The position numbers were made by a program, and so were the translations under genes. From an uncultured Flavobacterium sp. (GTDB lineage: Bacteria; Bacteroidota; Bacteroidia; Flavobacteriales; Flavobacteriaceae): a stretch of DNA of 64,000 bases. Location of the stretch: contig CAJXSU010000001.1 of the NCBI GenBank assembly GCA_913061465.1, forward strand, positions 84,717 to 148,716. The letters are read 5' to 3'. Positions 26,813-36,663 of this stretch are shown piece after piece. Under the pieces are notes generated by a model. That model was not told the origin of the DNA, ran no database searches, and was given only the letters and a program-made list of their open reading frames with translations. Every line of letters begins with the position of its first letter. Position 1 is the stretch's first letter.

Positions 26813-27952
26813 TTAAGAATTTCCTATTAGCGTTTCACAAATAAATTCAGCAGCTTTTCCATCTCCAAATATTTTTGGAAATTCAGATTGCTCCATATTG
26901 ATTAGATTGTCAAAAGCAGTAAGTATTTTCTTATAATCTGCAGAAACGAGTTTTGCCTTACCAGTCTCAAGAATCTCTATCCATTCTGTTTCCGGTCGTA
27001 AAACAATACAAGGTTTATTGAAAAAATATGATTCCTTTTGTACACCGCCGGAATCGGTGATAATTAAGGATGAATTTTTCTCTAACTGAATCATATCCAA
27101 GAATGAAACAGGTGGAATTAGAAATAGGTTTTTAGATTCATTAATCTTCCTTAACAACTTCTTATGTTCAGAAGATTGAAGCATTTTTTCAGTTCTGGGG
27201 TGTATGGGCAAGACAACTTTTAACTGTTTGGAGATTGTTATGAGTGCGTCAAAAATAGATGTGAGATTCTCAGGTATATCTGTATTATGATCCCGATGAA
27301 TAGTTGCAAGTACATATTCACTTGTGGCTAAACCGTTTTCAACTAATATATTTGATTTCTTTGAAGCTAAATCAACAAAGTGCAAAGAATTATCATACAT
27401 GATATCTCCGCAATGAAAAACTCCAGAATTATCTGGAGAGAAAGGTGCTTTATTAGCTGAGTTAAACCCCTCATTTACTAAATTCTGAAAACCAGATTTC
27501 GTGGGAGAAAATAGTAAAGAGGAAAGATGATCACAAACAATACGATTTATTTCCTCTGGCATTTTTCGGTTATAAGAGCGAAGCCCAGCTTCTACATGTA
27601 CAATATGTATATTTAATTTAGATGCTGCAATGGCACCAGATAGAGTAGAATTTGTATCTCCATATAATAGCAAATAATCTGGTTTTTCTTTTAATAATAA
27701 TTCTTCTATGCCCTCAATCATACGAGCCGTTTGCTCGCCGTGTAAACCAGAACCAATATTTAAATTATACGAAGGTTTAGGAATCCCTAATTCCTCAAAG
27801 AAAACATTTGACATATTATCATCATAATGTTGCCCCGTATGCACAATGAATTCCTTTATTTTTCCTGAAAACTCTTTTGAAATTGCACGACTTATTGCTG
27901 CGGCTTTTATTATTTGTGGACGTGCACCAATAATTGTAAGAATTTTGATCAT
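26813..27952 (-). CDS. non-hydrolysing UDP-GlcNAc 2-epimerase family (WecB/WbpI-like)
   Basis: This cytoplasmic enzyme inverts C2 of UDP-GlcNAc or a derivative to give the manno form. Family blocks are GARPQIIKAA (residues 8-17), HTGQHYD, GDTNST, HVEAGLRSY...PEEINR and DSGGVQKES with LRPETEW. The PQIIK variant of the first block, where WecB has PEAIK, resembles enzymes acting on UDP-GlcNAc(3NAc)A as in WbpI. The WbpA/B/D/E-like genes at 52.7-57.7 kb would supply that substrate; this is inference. It is 379 residues and lies 2 bases after the DUF354 gene. Confidence 0.92.
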   Translation of the reverse strand: MIKILTIIGARPQIIKAAAISRAISKEFSGKIKEFIVHTGQHYDDNMSNVFFEELGIPKPSYNLNIGSGLHGEQTARMIEGIEELLLKEKPDYLLLYGDTNSTLSGAIAASKLNIHIVHVEAGLRSYNRKMPEEINRIVCDHLSSLLFSPTKSGFQNLVNEGFNSANKAPFSPDNSGVFHCGDIMYDNSLHFVDLASKKSNILVENGLATSEYVLATIHRDHNTDIPENLTSIFDALITISKQLKVVLPIHPRTEKMLQSSEHKKLLRKINESKNLFLIPPVSFLDMIQLEKNSSLIITDSGGVQKESYFFNKPCIVLRPETEWIEILETGKAKLVSADYKKILTAFDNLINMEQSEFPKIFGDGKAAEFICETLIGNS

Positions 27953-27954
27953 AT

Positions 27955-29055
27955 TTATTTAAAATTGTTTTGATAATCTGGATTTTCATTCATAATCTTT
28001 TTACTATCGGGATAATTCTCTATGAACCATACCATAAAAGCTGTTACATCAATTTTATCATTTAACAAAGTATCTCTCCTAGATTTAAAATCTTTTACTG
28101 AATTATTGTTATTAATAATTTCATCTACAGCATTTAGAAGATCTTGAGGCTTTTCCGAGTTGACCCCTATACTCAACTTATACTTCTTTTCAATTTCTTC
28201 TAAAACACTTATTTTTCCAACGAAATCGCTAAAACGGATATTAGGAGTGCCAAGCATTGCAGATTCAACAGCCATACTTTGACTATCTCCAATATATAAG
28301 TCTGCGAAATATAAATAATGATGGATATCCTGTTTATTTCCTTTAAACTCGTATTCTTTTAACTCTTCTGGCAAATCCCTTTCAGATGAAATCAATACCA
28401 TCCCCCTTATAGTAAGCTTATCCACTATTTGTTTTGCCAATGAATTTGTAATTCCTTTAGCATTAATATCATGGTATGCCTGTAGATTTGCGAATCTCAA
28501 TATGAAATATCTTTCGCCTACAGGTATGCTTACTTTTCTCCGATCTGCTTTGAATTGATTGGGATGTAAATATGCCAATTTCTGAAAACCATTATAATTT
28601 ACCGTCTTTCTATTCCAAATACTATTATTCACTCCTTTTGGAGCCATTATAGTACTAAAAAAAGGATAGCAAGTTAATGCTCCTATATACATTGGTAAAG
28701 ATAAATCTACGTCATCTTCGCCAAAAAATAATGAGGGAACCTTGACAAAAGGCCCAATATGACCAATTTCAGGAGAAGTGCCAATCATTAAATCTGGTTT
28801 AAATTTTTTTGCAATTTTGAGAAGCTTTTTATCTCTCTGAAATACAGAGTTAACTATAGCAAATAATTTTTTTTTTCGGTAGCCCTCTGATAATTGGACA
28901 AAAGAATAATCTTTGACTAACTCCTTAAGTATATCCTTATCTTTTATTGATATTAATATTCTATGTCCTTTACCTCCCAATATTTGAATAATATGTTTAA
29001 ACAAATGAAAATGGGCAGGATGATTTAGTTGAAACAGGAACCCTTTTCTATGCAT
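27955..29055 (-). CDS. DUF354 family protein, possible glycosyltransferase
   Basis: The N-terminus has the family's HPAHFHLFKHII segment (residues 12-23), and DLMIGTSPEIGH, FFGEDDVDLS and DLYIGDSQSMAVESAMLG follow. These features resemble a two-Rossmann (GT-B, MurG/WecB-like) fold. Proteins of this family occur in archaeal and bacterial surface-sugar loci, but no activity is established that I can name. The gene overlaps the downstream end of the aminotransferase gene by 8 bases and precedes the 2-epimerase by 2 bases, so it is translated with them. Confidence 0.8.
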   Translation of the reverse strand: MHRKGFLFQLNHPAHFHLFKHIIQILGGKGHRILISIKDKDILKELVKDYSFVQLSEGYRKKKLFAIVNSVFQRDKKLLKIAKKFKPDLMIGTSPEIGHIGPFVKVPSLFFGEDDVDLSLPMYIGALTCYPFFSTIMAPKGVNNSIWNRKTVNYNGFQKLAYLHPNQFKADRRKVSIPVGERYFILRFANLQAYHDINAKGITNSLAKQIVDKLTIRGMVLISSERDLPEELKEYEFKGNKQDIHHYLYFADLYIGDSQSMAVESAMLGTPNIRFSDFVGKISVLEEIEKKYKLSIGVNSEKPQDLLNAVDEIINNNNSVKDFKSRRDTLLNDKIDVTAFMVWFIENYPDSKKIMNENPDYQNNFK

Positions 29056-30172
29056 ATTTATTTACAATTTTAGCCATTTTTCTTATAGATTTTTTACTCA
29101 CCCCTTGGTGAATTGGTAATGTTATAACCTGCTTTACAATTACCTCTGTATTTACGCAATTTCCCGGCTCATAACCAAAATCCAAAGCCCATGAAAGCGA
29201 TTTTGAGAAGTGTTTCCCGGGCTCAATATTATTAAGTAAAAGTTCATTAAATAGTTGATCTCTTCTTTTTATAAGAATTGGAAAAGCATAGAAATTTGGC
29301 TCATCATCTATGTTTTTTCTTGCGGCTTTAATATTACAGTTCAATAACGAATATAAATAATTAGCATTTATCTTTTGTTTAGAAATCGTTTTCTCAAAAT
29401 TCAAAGAATTTGCATCAAATACACGCTTCACCCATTTTGCAGATAAACTTTCTTTGAAACTAAATTTATCAACGAAATCTAACTTCGAGTCTAATTTCTT
29501 TCCTAAACTATAAGTGATGGCACCATAAATCGGTGATTTCATTAGTATTGTAAATAGTAACGTTTTAATAAAACTTACAGAAGCCGGCAAAAAACCATAT
29601 GAATTCAATTTCTTATACTCTTCTTCAAAAAAAGGGAACATCTCCTTCTTATTTATTATACAGAAACCTCCAGCCCCAATTGAGGGAAACTTTGCTAACC
29701 CAGTAGAAAATATTGCAGCGTCTGCCCAATTTCCTATATTAATATCATTACTTTTAGATAAGAATGAATGAGCAGCATCTTCAATAATAATCTTTTTCCC
29801 AATAATATTTTTGATTTTATCCATCTGCTCAGGAAAACCAAAAGTATGTGTAATAATTAAGGAGTCTATATCTCCTGCTTTACACTTCAAATCTTCCAAA
29901 TCCATTTGAAAATTGAAATCAACATCAATAAATACAGGCGTATGCCCAGCTTTTACGATTGCTTGAAAAACGGTATGGCAAGTATAAACCTGGACCCCTA
30001 TCTTTAAAGACTCATTAGAAATCGAAGACAAAAGTAATCGTAATCCTGTTCGAGCTGAATTCAAATTAACACCGACGTTCACAAAATCTATCGATGATGT
30101 ACTTGATCCAAATTTAAAATATGACCACAAAGGTAATGTGTAGTAAAATCGTGGAGTTAATTTGTAATTCAT
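29048..30172 (-). CDS. DegT/DnrJ/EryC1/StrS-type sugar aminotransferase
   Basis: This is a PLP-dependent fold type I aminotransferase of the sugar class, 374 residues. EDAAHS gives the PLP ring-binding Asp, and STGLAKFPSIGAGG supplies the Schiff-base Lys. The sequence is divergent from the other three aminotransferases of the locus, with a hydrophobic stretch around 180-200. It lies between the formyltransferase gene (one-base overlap) and the DUF354 gene (8-base overlap). The pairing with a formyltransferase suggests that it places an amino group on a keto sugar that is then N-formylated. Confidence 0.85.
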   Translation of the reverse strand: MNYKLTPRFYYTLPLWSYFKFGSSTSSIDFVNVGVNLNSARTGLRLLLSSISNESLKIGVQVYTCHTVFQAIVKAGHTPVFIDVDFNFQMDLEDLKCKAGDIDSLIITHTFGFPEQMDKIKNIIGKKIIIEDAAHSFLSKSNDINIGNWADAAIFSTGLAKFPSIGAGGFCIINKKEMFPFFEEEYKKLNSYGFLPASVSFIKTLLFTILMKSPIYGAITYSLGKKLDSKLDFVDKFSFKESLSAKWVKRVFDANSLNFEKTISKQKINANYLYSLLNCNIKAARKNIDDEPNFYAFPILIKRRDQLFNELLLNNIEPGKHFSKSLSWALDFGYEPGNCVNTEVIVKQVITLPIHQGVSKKSIRKMAKIVNKYA

Positions 30173-30912
30173 TAATAATATCTTTTTCCTCCTCTAAAAA
30201 ATAGCCTTATATCAGAGGACGTTGGCCTAGAGTAATAACCACCTTTAACCTCTTTTTGTTTTTTAGGGATAACTTCCTTTTTATTAATTCTATTTAGAAG
30301 CAATGGCAGATTAATCGTTATTTTATCTGAAATCATTGTCATAACTTCATTTATGCTATTTGATAAAATAGGCAACTTATATTGTTCATAAATAGCACCA
30401 GTATCAATCCCAACATCTACTTTGTGTATCGTAACCCCAATTTCTGTTTCGTTATTTAAAAGTGCCCAAAAAACGGGCTGTACACCTTTGTAATAAGGTA
30501 AATAACTAGGGTGAATATTTATCATTTCACCTTTTAGCACGTATTTTTTGGGAATTATACGATTAAAATAAACAAGGATTGAAATATAATTGGAATCATT
30601 AGCTAGGCTTAAACAATGATTAAAAGAATCGCCTGTATAGATAGGAGTTTCTTCTATCAATTTATGATACTCCTTTAAAGCAGTTTTATTCTTACCACTA
30701 TTATTATTGAAGTATTTTTGAAAAGAAATCCTCAGTAAATTATCAAATCCATATTTCAATAATCTTTGCACCTTTTTGTATAAGCCATTATCCCCACCTT
30801 GTGGTTTACTAATATATATCCCTTTTATTGTTATATTTCTCTCCTTTATTAGAGAATTCATTATCTCAGTATTCCAACAGTTTAAACCTGTAGTAAAAAT
30901 AAATATATTCAT
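30172..30912 (-). CDS. formyltransferase family protein, probable sugar N-formyltransferase
   Basis: The formyltransferase signature is clear: NIHPSYLPYYKG (Asn122, His124) and HKVDVGIDTGAI (Asp160) give the Asn-His-Asp triad that uses 10-formyl-tetrahydrofolate. At 246 residues it lacks the C-terminal domain of methionyl-tRNA formyltransferase and resembles the formyltransferases of O-antigen loci that make N-formyl amino sugars. It is coupled by one-base overlaps to the FemAB/GNAT-like gene upstream and to the aminotransferase gene downstream. Confidence 0.87.
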   Translation of the reverse strand: MNIFIFTTGLNCWNTEIMNSLIKERNITIKGIYISKPQGGDNGLYKKVQRLLKYGFDNLLRISFQKYFNNNSGKNKTALKEYHKLIEETPIYTGDSFNHCLSLANDSNYISILVYFNRIIPKKYVLKGEMINIHPSYLPYYKGVQPVFWALLNNETEIGVTIHKVDVGIDTGAIYEQYKLPILSNSINEVMTMISDKITINLPLLLNRINKKEVIPKKQKEVKGGYYSRPTSSDIRLFFRGGKRYY

Positions 30913-31913
30913 TATTTCATATACTTATATAATTTCAAACCTATCTCACCAATTTTCATAAAAGACTTCTTATGTACTTTCTCAAATCTCCCAAACTCTT
31001 CTAATACTCCACCAAATTTCAATTTATGATCACGCACACCATAAGGAACGTTTGGTTGCCCTGCTCCTCCAAAATCAAAATATTTAAAACCATTTTGGCT
31101 ACCCCATTCCATTACTTTCCAAGGTAAAAAATCATTAGGATATTTATTTAGGTGCTTCTCAGAAGCACCGGCATACCAATCATAAATCATATCGCCAAAA
31201 CACAAAACCAAACGACATCCAATGATCTCATCATTTGAAATAGCCACAAATGTTTTAAGTATGTTTTGCTCACTTAATTGACGATTGCTTTCTGTAAACA
31301 AACTTTTATTAGGCATGGGCAATTTCACCCGACTGTAAGTAGAAACTACCAAATCATAGGCCTTAATAAATTCCTTTTCACTTAAAATTTCTCGAAAATC
31401 AACTTCTGCTCGTTCAGCTCTGCGTATATTTTTCCTTCGCCCTTTATGTAAGGCTGCAAATTGCACATCTATAGGATTATCCAATTTATGTATAATATCA
31501 AGGTGAGCTTCATAAGAGAATCCATTTTTATTAAAGATCTCTTTTTCACGTTGTGAATATACACTTAGATTCCTAAACTGAGAATATATTGCTTTGTTAT
31601 ATATAAATTTACTATATGTCTTTAATAATTCATCTAAAATAGATAATTCATTATTTGGATAGATTGGCTTTCCTCTAATTATAGAACGGGAAGAAAAACG
31701 ACCTAAAAAACCACTGTGTTCCTTTTGTATAACAGCTAATAGACTAGCTATTATTTCTCCTTTATCATTTTCAATTATGGTAAAGAAAGGTTTGTAATTT
31801 TTTGTTTTCTTCCAGACTTGAAACATTTCTATTGATTGAAATATAGAACAATTATCAATGTGCAATAAATCCCTATTTAACTTTAGTTTATTTGTTATTA
31901 TTTTACAAACCAT
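30912..31913 (-). CDS. FemAB/GNAT-type acyl or aminoacyl transferase
   Basis: This 333-residue protein has the pattern of the tandem-GNAT FemAB-like group. Recognisable parts are RKNIRRAERAEVDF around residue 165, the central EIIGCRLVLCFGD...DWYAGAS block, and DFLPWKVMEWGSQNGFKYFDFGGAG near the C-terminus. Such proteins add an acyl or amino-acid group to an amino function. Its place in an amino-sugar locus suggests that it decorates a nucleotide-activated or lipid-linked amino sugar, which is inference. It is coupled to the formyltransferase gene. Confidence 0.78.
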   Translation of the reverse strand: MVCKIITNKLKLNRDLLHIDNCSIFQSIEMFQVWKKTKNYKPFFTIIENDKGEIIASLLAVIQKEHSGFLGRFSSRSIIRGKPIYPNNELSILDELLKTYSKFIYNKAIYSQFRNLSVYSQREKEIFNKNGFSYEAHLDIIHKLDNPIDVQFAALHKGRRKNIRRAERAEVDFREILSEKEFIKAYDLVVSTYSRVKLPMPNKSLFTESNRQLSEQNILKTFVAISNDEIIGCRLVLCFGDMIYDWYAGASEKHLNKYPNDFLPWKVMEWGSQNGFKYFDFGGAGQPNVPYGVRDHKLKFGGVLEEFGRFEKVHKKSFMKIGEIGLKLYKYMK

Positions 31914-31922
31914 ATGGAATTT

Positions 31923-32843
31923 TTATTTATTTATCACATTATCATATATATCAATAATGCGGCATGCAATTTTATTTGCATTAAGGTATTCAATATCTTT
32001 ACGACCAGTTGTATCATTAGATGTCAGTGCTAAACTTAATTTTTCTGCTAATTCATATTTATCAAAAGAGGTCACATAACACCCTTTTGTTCTAGATACT
32101 ACTTCTGAAATATCACCTACATTAGTCGCAACAATTGGTCTATTACAAGCCATAGCTTCTTTAATCACATTAGGACTTCCTTCCCATAAGCTAGTTAATA
32201 AAACTACATCTGCCGCATTATAATATAAAGGCATATCTGTATTTGGTACACCTTTTAAAAAATGAACTACTATATTAGTTTCATCAATTATCGATATCGC
32301 TTCCTTAGCTAATTTATAATTCTTTTCTAATCTTTCTGGATTAGCTGCAAATAAGATATTTATTTTAGTATTATTCCAGCCTAACTGTTCTTGACAATCT
32401 TTTTTATCTAATGGTTTAAAACGATTAAAATTAACTCCATTGGGAAGCACTTTAACTTTTTGAAGGCCAAGGGATTCTTTCATGTCCTGAGATTTTAAAA
32501 TAGTTGCACTCCAAACAAGCTTCACAAATAATTTAATCCAAATTTTGAAAAATGACTTTGCTTTAACATCACTTCCCATTAAAGAAATAACTAAAGGTTT
32601 TGCTCCAGACAATGTTGCAACAAAGGCAGAGAGAGAATAATGTGCATGAACCACATCGTAAGTTTTCGCCTTTAACTTCTTCCTTAGTGGCATTACATTA
32701 CTTAAATACCCTTTTAAACCTTTACCCTTTATCTTGTAATATTCAATTATTACTCCTTGCTCCTTTAATGACTCTCCTTGATTATAAGTTATGGGTGAAA
32801 TTCCAATCTTAGAGTTTCCTGATGAAATAAATAAGACTTTCAT
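31923..32843 (-). CDS. GT4-family glycosyltransferase
   Basis: This retaining GT-B enzyme of 306 residues has the donor-site block SLWEGSPNVIKEAMACNRPIVA with the EX7E pattern near the C-terminus, and PEKNYKLAKEAI in the middle. The N-terminal domain contains DVVHAHYSLSAF, typical of GT4. It is somewhat shorter than most GT4 enzymes (350-400) but shows no break. No bases separate its start from the CapK-like gene, so the pair is likely co-translated. Donor and acceptor cannot be read from sequence. Confidence 0.9.
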   Translation of the reverse strand: MKVLFISSGNSKIGISPITYNQGESLKEQGVIIEYYKIKGKGLKGYLSNVMPLRKKLKAKTYDVVHAHYSLSAFVATLSGAKPLVISLMGSDVKAKSFFKIWIKLFVKLVWSATILKSQDMKESLGLQKVKVLPNGVNFNRFKPLDKKDCQEQLGWNNTKINILFAANPERLEKNYKLAKEAISIIDETNIVVHFLKGVPNTDMPLYYNAADVVLLTSLWEGSPNVIKEAMACNRPIVATNVGDISEVVSRTKGCYVTSFDKYELAEKLSLALTSNDTTGRKDIEYLNANKIACRIIDIYDNVINK

Positions 32844-34205
32844 TTACAACAAATTGCTTATAATATAACTATACTTTCCACTTTTTGATATAGGTAATGT
32901 CTTCATTTCTATTATTATTACCTTATTCAAAAATCTTAAAAAAGCTTTTTGTATTTTTTCTTTTATCTCATGATTAACCCTCCCTGTAGACTCAATTCTA
33001 AACTCTATTTCACCCGCTGTGTCTTGATAAATCTGAAATCTTTGAAATTCACTCGTAAAGACATTTAATTCATATAATATATCTGTAAAAAATACTCCAT
33101 GAACTTTATTACCATTTTTTAGCACTACCGTATCTATTGAACGACCCTCAATAGATTTCATAAGTGGTTGATTAATACCACATCTACATTTTTTGTCAGA
33201 TAAAGTAGCCATATCTCCATTTTCAAACCTAATAAAAGGCATAACTAAATTATCTAAATCTGTAGCAACAACCCGTCCATAACTATTGTAAATCGGCAAA
33301 TCACTATTATCTAAGATTTCACAAATTACGTGCTCTTGATTTACGTGAAGACCATTATGTACAGAACACTCATAGGAAATAGCTGAAACTTCTCCACAGC
33401 CATATTGATCAAATACTGGAACACCAAATATTTTCTTTATATATTCCCGATTATGAGGCAACAGTGATTCAGTGGTAGTTGAAATAGCCTTTATTGAATT
33501 AAAATGATAATTCTTTTGTTCAACAAATTGAGCAAATTGAATTATCGCAGACAAATATCCTTTTAACAATACAGGCTTTGATTTTTTTATTCTATTTACG
33601 TACATTAACATATTTTCGTCTCTCATTTCAAAAGTATTCAACACAATCTCATTTTGAATAATTTGTTGAAATTTCGAAATCATTTGTCTCTTCAAAGAAG
33701 TTGACAAAACAGTTCTTGCTCCCCATAATGATGCAACAGTGTCAAAATAGTTTATACCCATCCATTCATACCATCGATAATATGATGCCCAAGTAAAAGT
33801 TCTATTATAGGAATCTTTATAAACTCTTACAGGAACCCCAGTAGTACCACCAGTTTTTCCTATTTTAACTTTAAAATCACTAAACTTACGTGAAACCATG
33901 TTGTTACCCTGCTCACGGAGAATCTCTTTAGTTAAAATTGGTATCTTATTTATATCGGAATGCGTTTTAATATCAGAAGAAGACAACCTTATTTTGTTAA
34001 ACAACTCCTCATAATAAGGAACATTGTTTTTTGAATAATCAATTAATTTTTTAAGCTTTTTTAGTTGATATTCATTAATTCTATCTTCATCCCAATACTG
34101 GCTTTCTTCTAAAAAAGTAAGTGTTTTTAGTATGTTTGTCCCTTTTATTTTATCCTGTAGTGGGAAGCCTAAATACTTAGCTATTTTTTTTCTTATTTCG
34201 GACAT
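32844..34205 (-). CDS. CapK-like adenylate-forming protein (phenylacetate-CoA ligase family)
   Basis: The protein belongs to the adenylate-forming PaaK/CapK group found in capsule loci. The P-loop is KTGGTTGVPV (about residues 117-126), followed by YGCGEVSA around residue 275, the Cys-x-Cys pair of KKCRCG, and EGRSIDTV. It is 453 residues long. In other loci such proteins are thought to activate a carboxylate such as an amino acid or fatty acid, or to act at the terminal assembly step, but this is unproven. Here it is framed by two GT4 genes with gaps of 0 and 1 base. Confidence 0.85.
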   Translation of the reverse strand: MSEIRKKIAKYLGFPLQDKIKGTNILKTLTFLEESQYWDEDRINEYQLKKLKKLIDYSKNNVPYYEELFNKIRLSSSDIKTHSDINKIPILTKEILREQGNNMVSRKFSDFKVKIGKTGGTTGVPVRVYKDSYNRTFTWASYYRWYEWMGINYFDTVASLWGARTVLSTSLKRQMISKFQQIIQNEIVLNTFEMRDENMLMYVNRIKKSKPVLLKGYLSAIIQFAQFVEQKNYHFNSIKAISTTTESLLPHNREYIKKIFGVPVFDQYGCGEVSAISYECSVHNGLHVNQEHVICEILDNSDLPIYNSYGRVVATDLDNLVMPFIRFENGDMATLSDKKCRCGINQPLMKSIEGRSIDTVVLKNGNKVHGVFFTDILYELNVFTSEFQRFQIYQDTAGEIEFRIESTGRVNHEIKEKIQKAFLRFLNKVIIIEMKTLPISKSGKYSYIISNLL

Positions 34206-34206
34206 T

Positions 34207-35352
34207 TTATTTGTAAGAATTTCTTTGTAAGAGTTTTTTGTTCAAATTACCGTTTACATCTTTAAACATCTGAATATACTTATTAATGACATATTGCATA
34301 TCAAATTCTGCTTTCTTAAATTCATCGATATTTCTCAACATCTTCTCTTTCTCTATATCACCCAACAAAAGGGCTTTTTCCATAACACCAACCAAACTAT
34401 TTTCATCTTCATTTTCAAATATAAAACCTGTTTTATTGTGCTCAACATACTCTACAAAACCTTCTTCACTAGAAACTATAGGAATTATATCATAATTATA
34501 AGCTCTTAATAAAGGTCCACTTTGAGTTACCTCACGATAAGGAGCTATAAAATAATCAGCTTCTGCAAATAAATCTGGTAATTCTTCTTTAGTAATAAAA
34601 CGGATTTTTAAATCAAAAACACTTTGTTCATCAATTAATGGTTGATATTCTTCTTTCCACACCTTAGTATTTCCAGCAATAGTCACCTTGAAACCTTGGT
34701 GTTTATTGGCTAAAATATTTGCTGCTTTGATAAGAATATCTACCCCTTTATAATAGAAAACGCGGCCAAAAAATAAGAAATTCACCTTATCATTAGGCTC
34801 TCTTTTTTGATGTTGATGTAAATCTTTATCCACTAGAAATAAACGAATAGCAAAGCTTTTCTTTTTAGGGTACTCCTTTTTAAATAGTTTATTTTGAGTA
34901 TGGGAAAAGAATTGAAAGTACTTAAAAAAACTAACCTGAACATAACGGTAGAACTTTTCACTAAATTTAAAAGTCCCTGCCGAACGTTGATGTAATTTAA
35001 AATCCATAATGGCTATAATCACTTTCTTATTTCCTAAAAGCAACCGACTTAACAAAGCAAAATATGGACTCCCAAAAGTCTCTATATAAATAACATCAGC
35101 TTTGAATTTTTTAATTTTACTAATTAATTTTATATCCTTTTTAAATCTATAAAAACTACGTGCCCGATGATTCCTAGAATCATCAATTATATGATTAATT
35201 TTATGCTGTTCGCAAAAATCTGATACCTCTGTTATTGAATAATTTCCATTAGGTTTATATGGCATTACAAAAAATAAATTTACATGCTGATTCAACTCTT
35301 CTAGAATTTCCTTTTCCCTAACCCAAGAAGTTGACATAAAACAAACTTTCAT
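34207..35352 (-). CDS. GT4-family glycosyltransferase
   Basis: This is a GT-B fold enzyme of 381 residues. The middle has NFLFFGRVFYYKGVDILIKAA (about 195-215), the start of the donor domain, and the later ADYFIAPYREVTQSGPLLRAY block occupies the usual EX7E region with changes: the first Glu is in REVTQSG and the second position is not Glu. The N-terminal domain is basic, with many Lys, Arg and aromatic residues, suggesting contact with the membrane and lipid-linked acceptors. One base separates it from the CapK-like gene downstream and from the dehydrogenase gene upstream. Confidence 0.87.
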   Translation of the reverse strand: MKVCFMSTSWVREKEILEELNQHVNLFFVMPYKPNGNYSITEVSDFCEQHKINHIIDDSRNHRARSFYRFKKDIKLISKIKKFKADVIYIETFGSPYFALLSRLLLGNKKVIIAIMDFKLHQRSAGTFKFSEKFYRYVQVSFFKYFQFFSHTQNKLFKKEYPKKKSFAIRLFLVDKDLHQHQKREPNDKVNFLFFGRVFYYKGVDILIKAANILANKHQGFKVTIAGNTKVWKEEYQPLIDEQSVFDLKIRFITKEELPDLFAEADYFIAPYREVTQSGPLLRAYNYDIIPIVSSEEGFVEYVEHNKTGFIFENEDENSLVGVMEKALLLGDIEKEKMLRNIDEFKKAEFDMQYVINKYIQMFKDVNGNLNKKLLQRNSYK

Positions 35353-35353
35353 A

Positions 35354-36655
35354 CTACCAATTTAATCCATTATAATTGTTATGATACTCCAACTCCTTAA
35401 TTCTTGAAAAATCAATTATAATTTTATTTGAAGGAATTTGAATATTTTTAATTTCTTCGGTGCTGTTTGGAATAACAATCACTTCACTTTGTTCAATTAA
35501 TTCATTCATTGTGTCAACTAAAAGATTAGAAATATGTGGTAGTTTTTCCTCTATAAAGCTTTTATTTGCGCCAACTAATTTAGAAAGACTCACATTTTTA
35601 TCATATACACTAACATCCTTTCCTTTTCCTAATAAACGTTCAATCAACTCTACTGAAGGACTATAGCGCAAATCATCTGTACCTGCTTTAAAACTTATGG
35701 ATAAAAACCCTATTTTGTGCTTTCCTGTTTCTATAATTTTATTTAAAGCCATATTTTTCTGAACATTATTACTTTTTTCAATAGACTGTATAACAGGAGA
35801 AACTAAATAATGGTCATGTGCTAACGTTTGTAAGGCTTTTAAATCTTTTGGTAAACAAGACCCACCATAAGCAAAACCAGGCCTGAAGTAATAGGTGGAA
35901 ATATTTAATTGCTTATCCATACCAAAAACACGCATCACTTCATGAGAGTCTATATTTAATTTCTGGCAAATATTACCCACTTCATTCGCAAAAGTGATTT
36001 TTAATGCATGGAAGGAATTATTTATATATTTTATTATCTCTGCAACTTTAATATCTACTTTTTCTATTGGTCCACTGACCTTTGAATAGATCTCTGCAAT
36101 TACAGATAAAGCACGGTCATTATCTCCACCCAAAACAGTAACAGGAGGATTATAGTAATCTGCCACAGCTGTTCCTTCTCTTAAAAACTCTGGATTAGAA
36201 ATAACTGAAAACCCTACATTTCTTTTTTTCAACGAATATTCTTCTATAATTTCACCTACTTTTTTATTCGTACCTGGCATAACAGTAGAACGAATTACTG
36301 CAATATGAAAGCCTTCTTTATTCTTAATTGACTGACCTATTTGTTTTGCTGTATCATAGATGAAGTCTAAGTTAAGATGTCCAGAATCTGTGGAGGGAGT
36401 CCCTACACAAATAATACTCACATCAGAATTTTCTACGGCACTTTTATAATTTTTGGTGGCACTAATATTGCCTTTTTTATTTTGCTCAGCTATGATAGAA
36501 TCAATATCTTTTTCAATGATGGTTGGTTTCCCTTGATTTATTAAATCGATTTTAGCGTCCATTATGTCAACGCCAATAACATTATGTCCATTTTGTGCCA
36601 AACAGCCAAGACTTACGCAACCAACATAGCCTAATCCAAATATGCTAATATTCAT
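35354..36655 (-). CDS. nucleotide-sugar dehydrogenase, GDP-mannose 6-dehydrogenase-like
   Basis: This four-electron dehydrogenase converts a nucleotide hexose to the uronic acid. The Rossmann motif is GLGYVG (residues 7-12), PEFLREGTAVADY lies near 157-169, and the catalytic Cys is in GGSCLPKD (about residue 265). The N-terminal stretch, including GKPTIIEKDID, and the PEFLREG form resemble GDP-mannose dehydrogenases (AlgD) more than UDP-glucose dehydrogenases. It is the third dehydrogenase of the locus, and its substrate may be GDP-mannose. It is 433 residues and lies between a GT4 and a GT2 gene. Confidence 0.87.
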   Translation of the reverse strand: MNISIFGLGYVGCVSLGCLAQNGHNVIGVDIMDAKIDLINQGKPTIIEKDIDSIIAEQNKKGNISATKNYKSAVENSDVSIICVGTPSTDSGHLNLDFIYDTAKQIGQSIKNKEGFHIAVIRSTVMPGTNKKVGEIIEEYSLKKRNVGFSVISNPEFLREGTAVADYYNPPVTVLGGDNDRALSVIAEIYSKVSGPIEKVDIKVAEIIKYINNSFHALKITFANEVGNICQKLNIDSHEVMRVFGMDKQLNISTYYFRPGFAYGGSCLPKDLKALQTLAHDHYLVSPVIQSIEKSNNVQKNMALNKIIETGKHKIGFLSISFKAGTDDLRYSPSVELIERLLGKGKDVSVYDKNVSLSKLVGANKSFIEEKLPHISNLLVDTMNELIEQSEVIVIPNSTEEIKNIQIPSNKIIIDFSRIKELEYHNNYNGLNW

Positions 36656-36663
36656 AAAAATTT

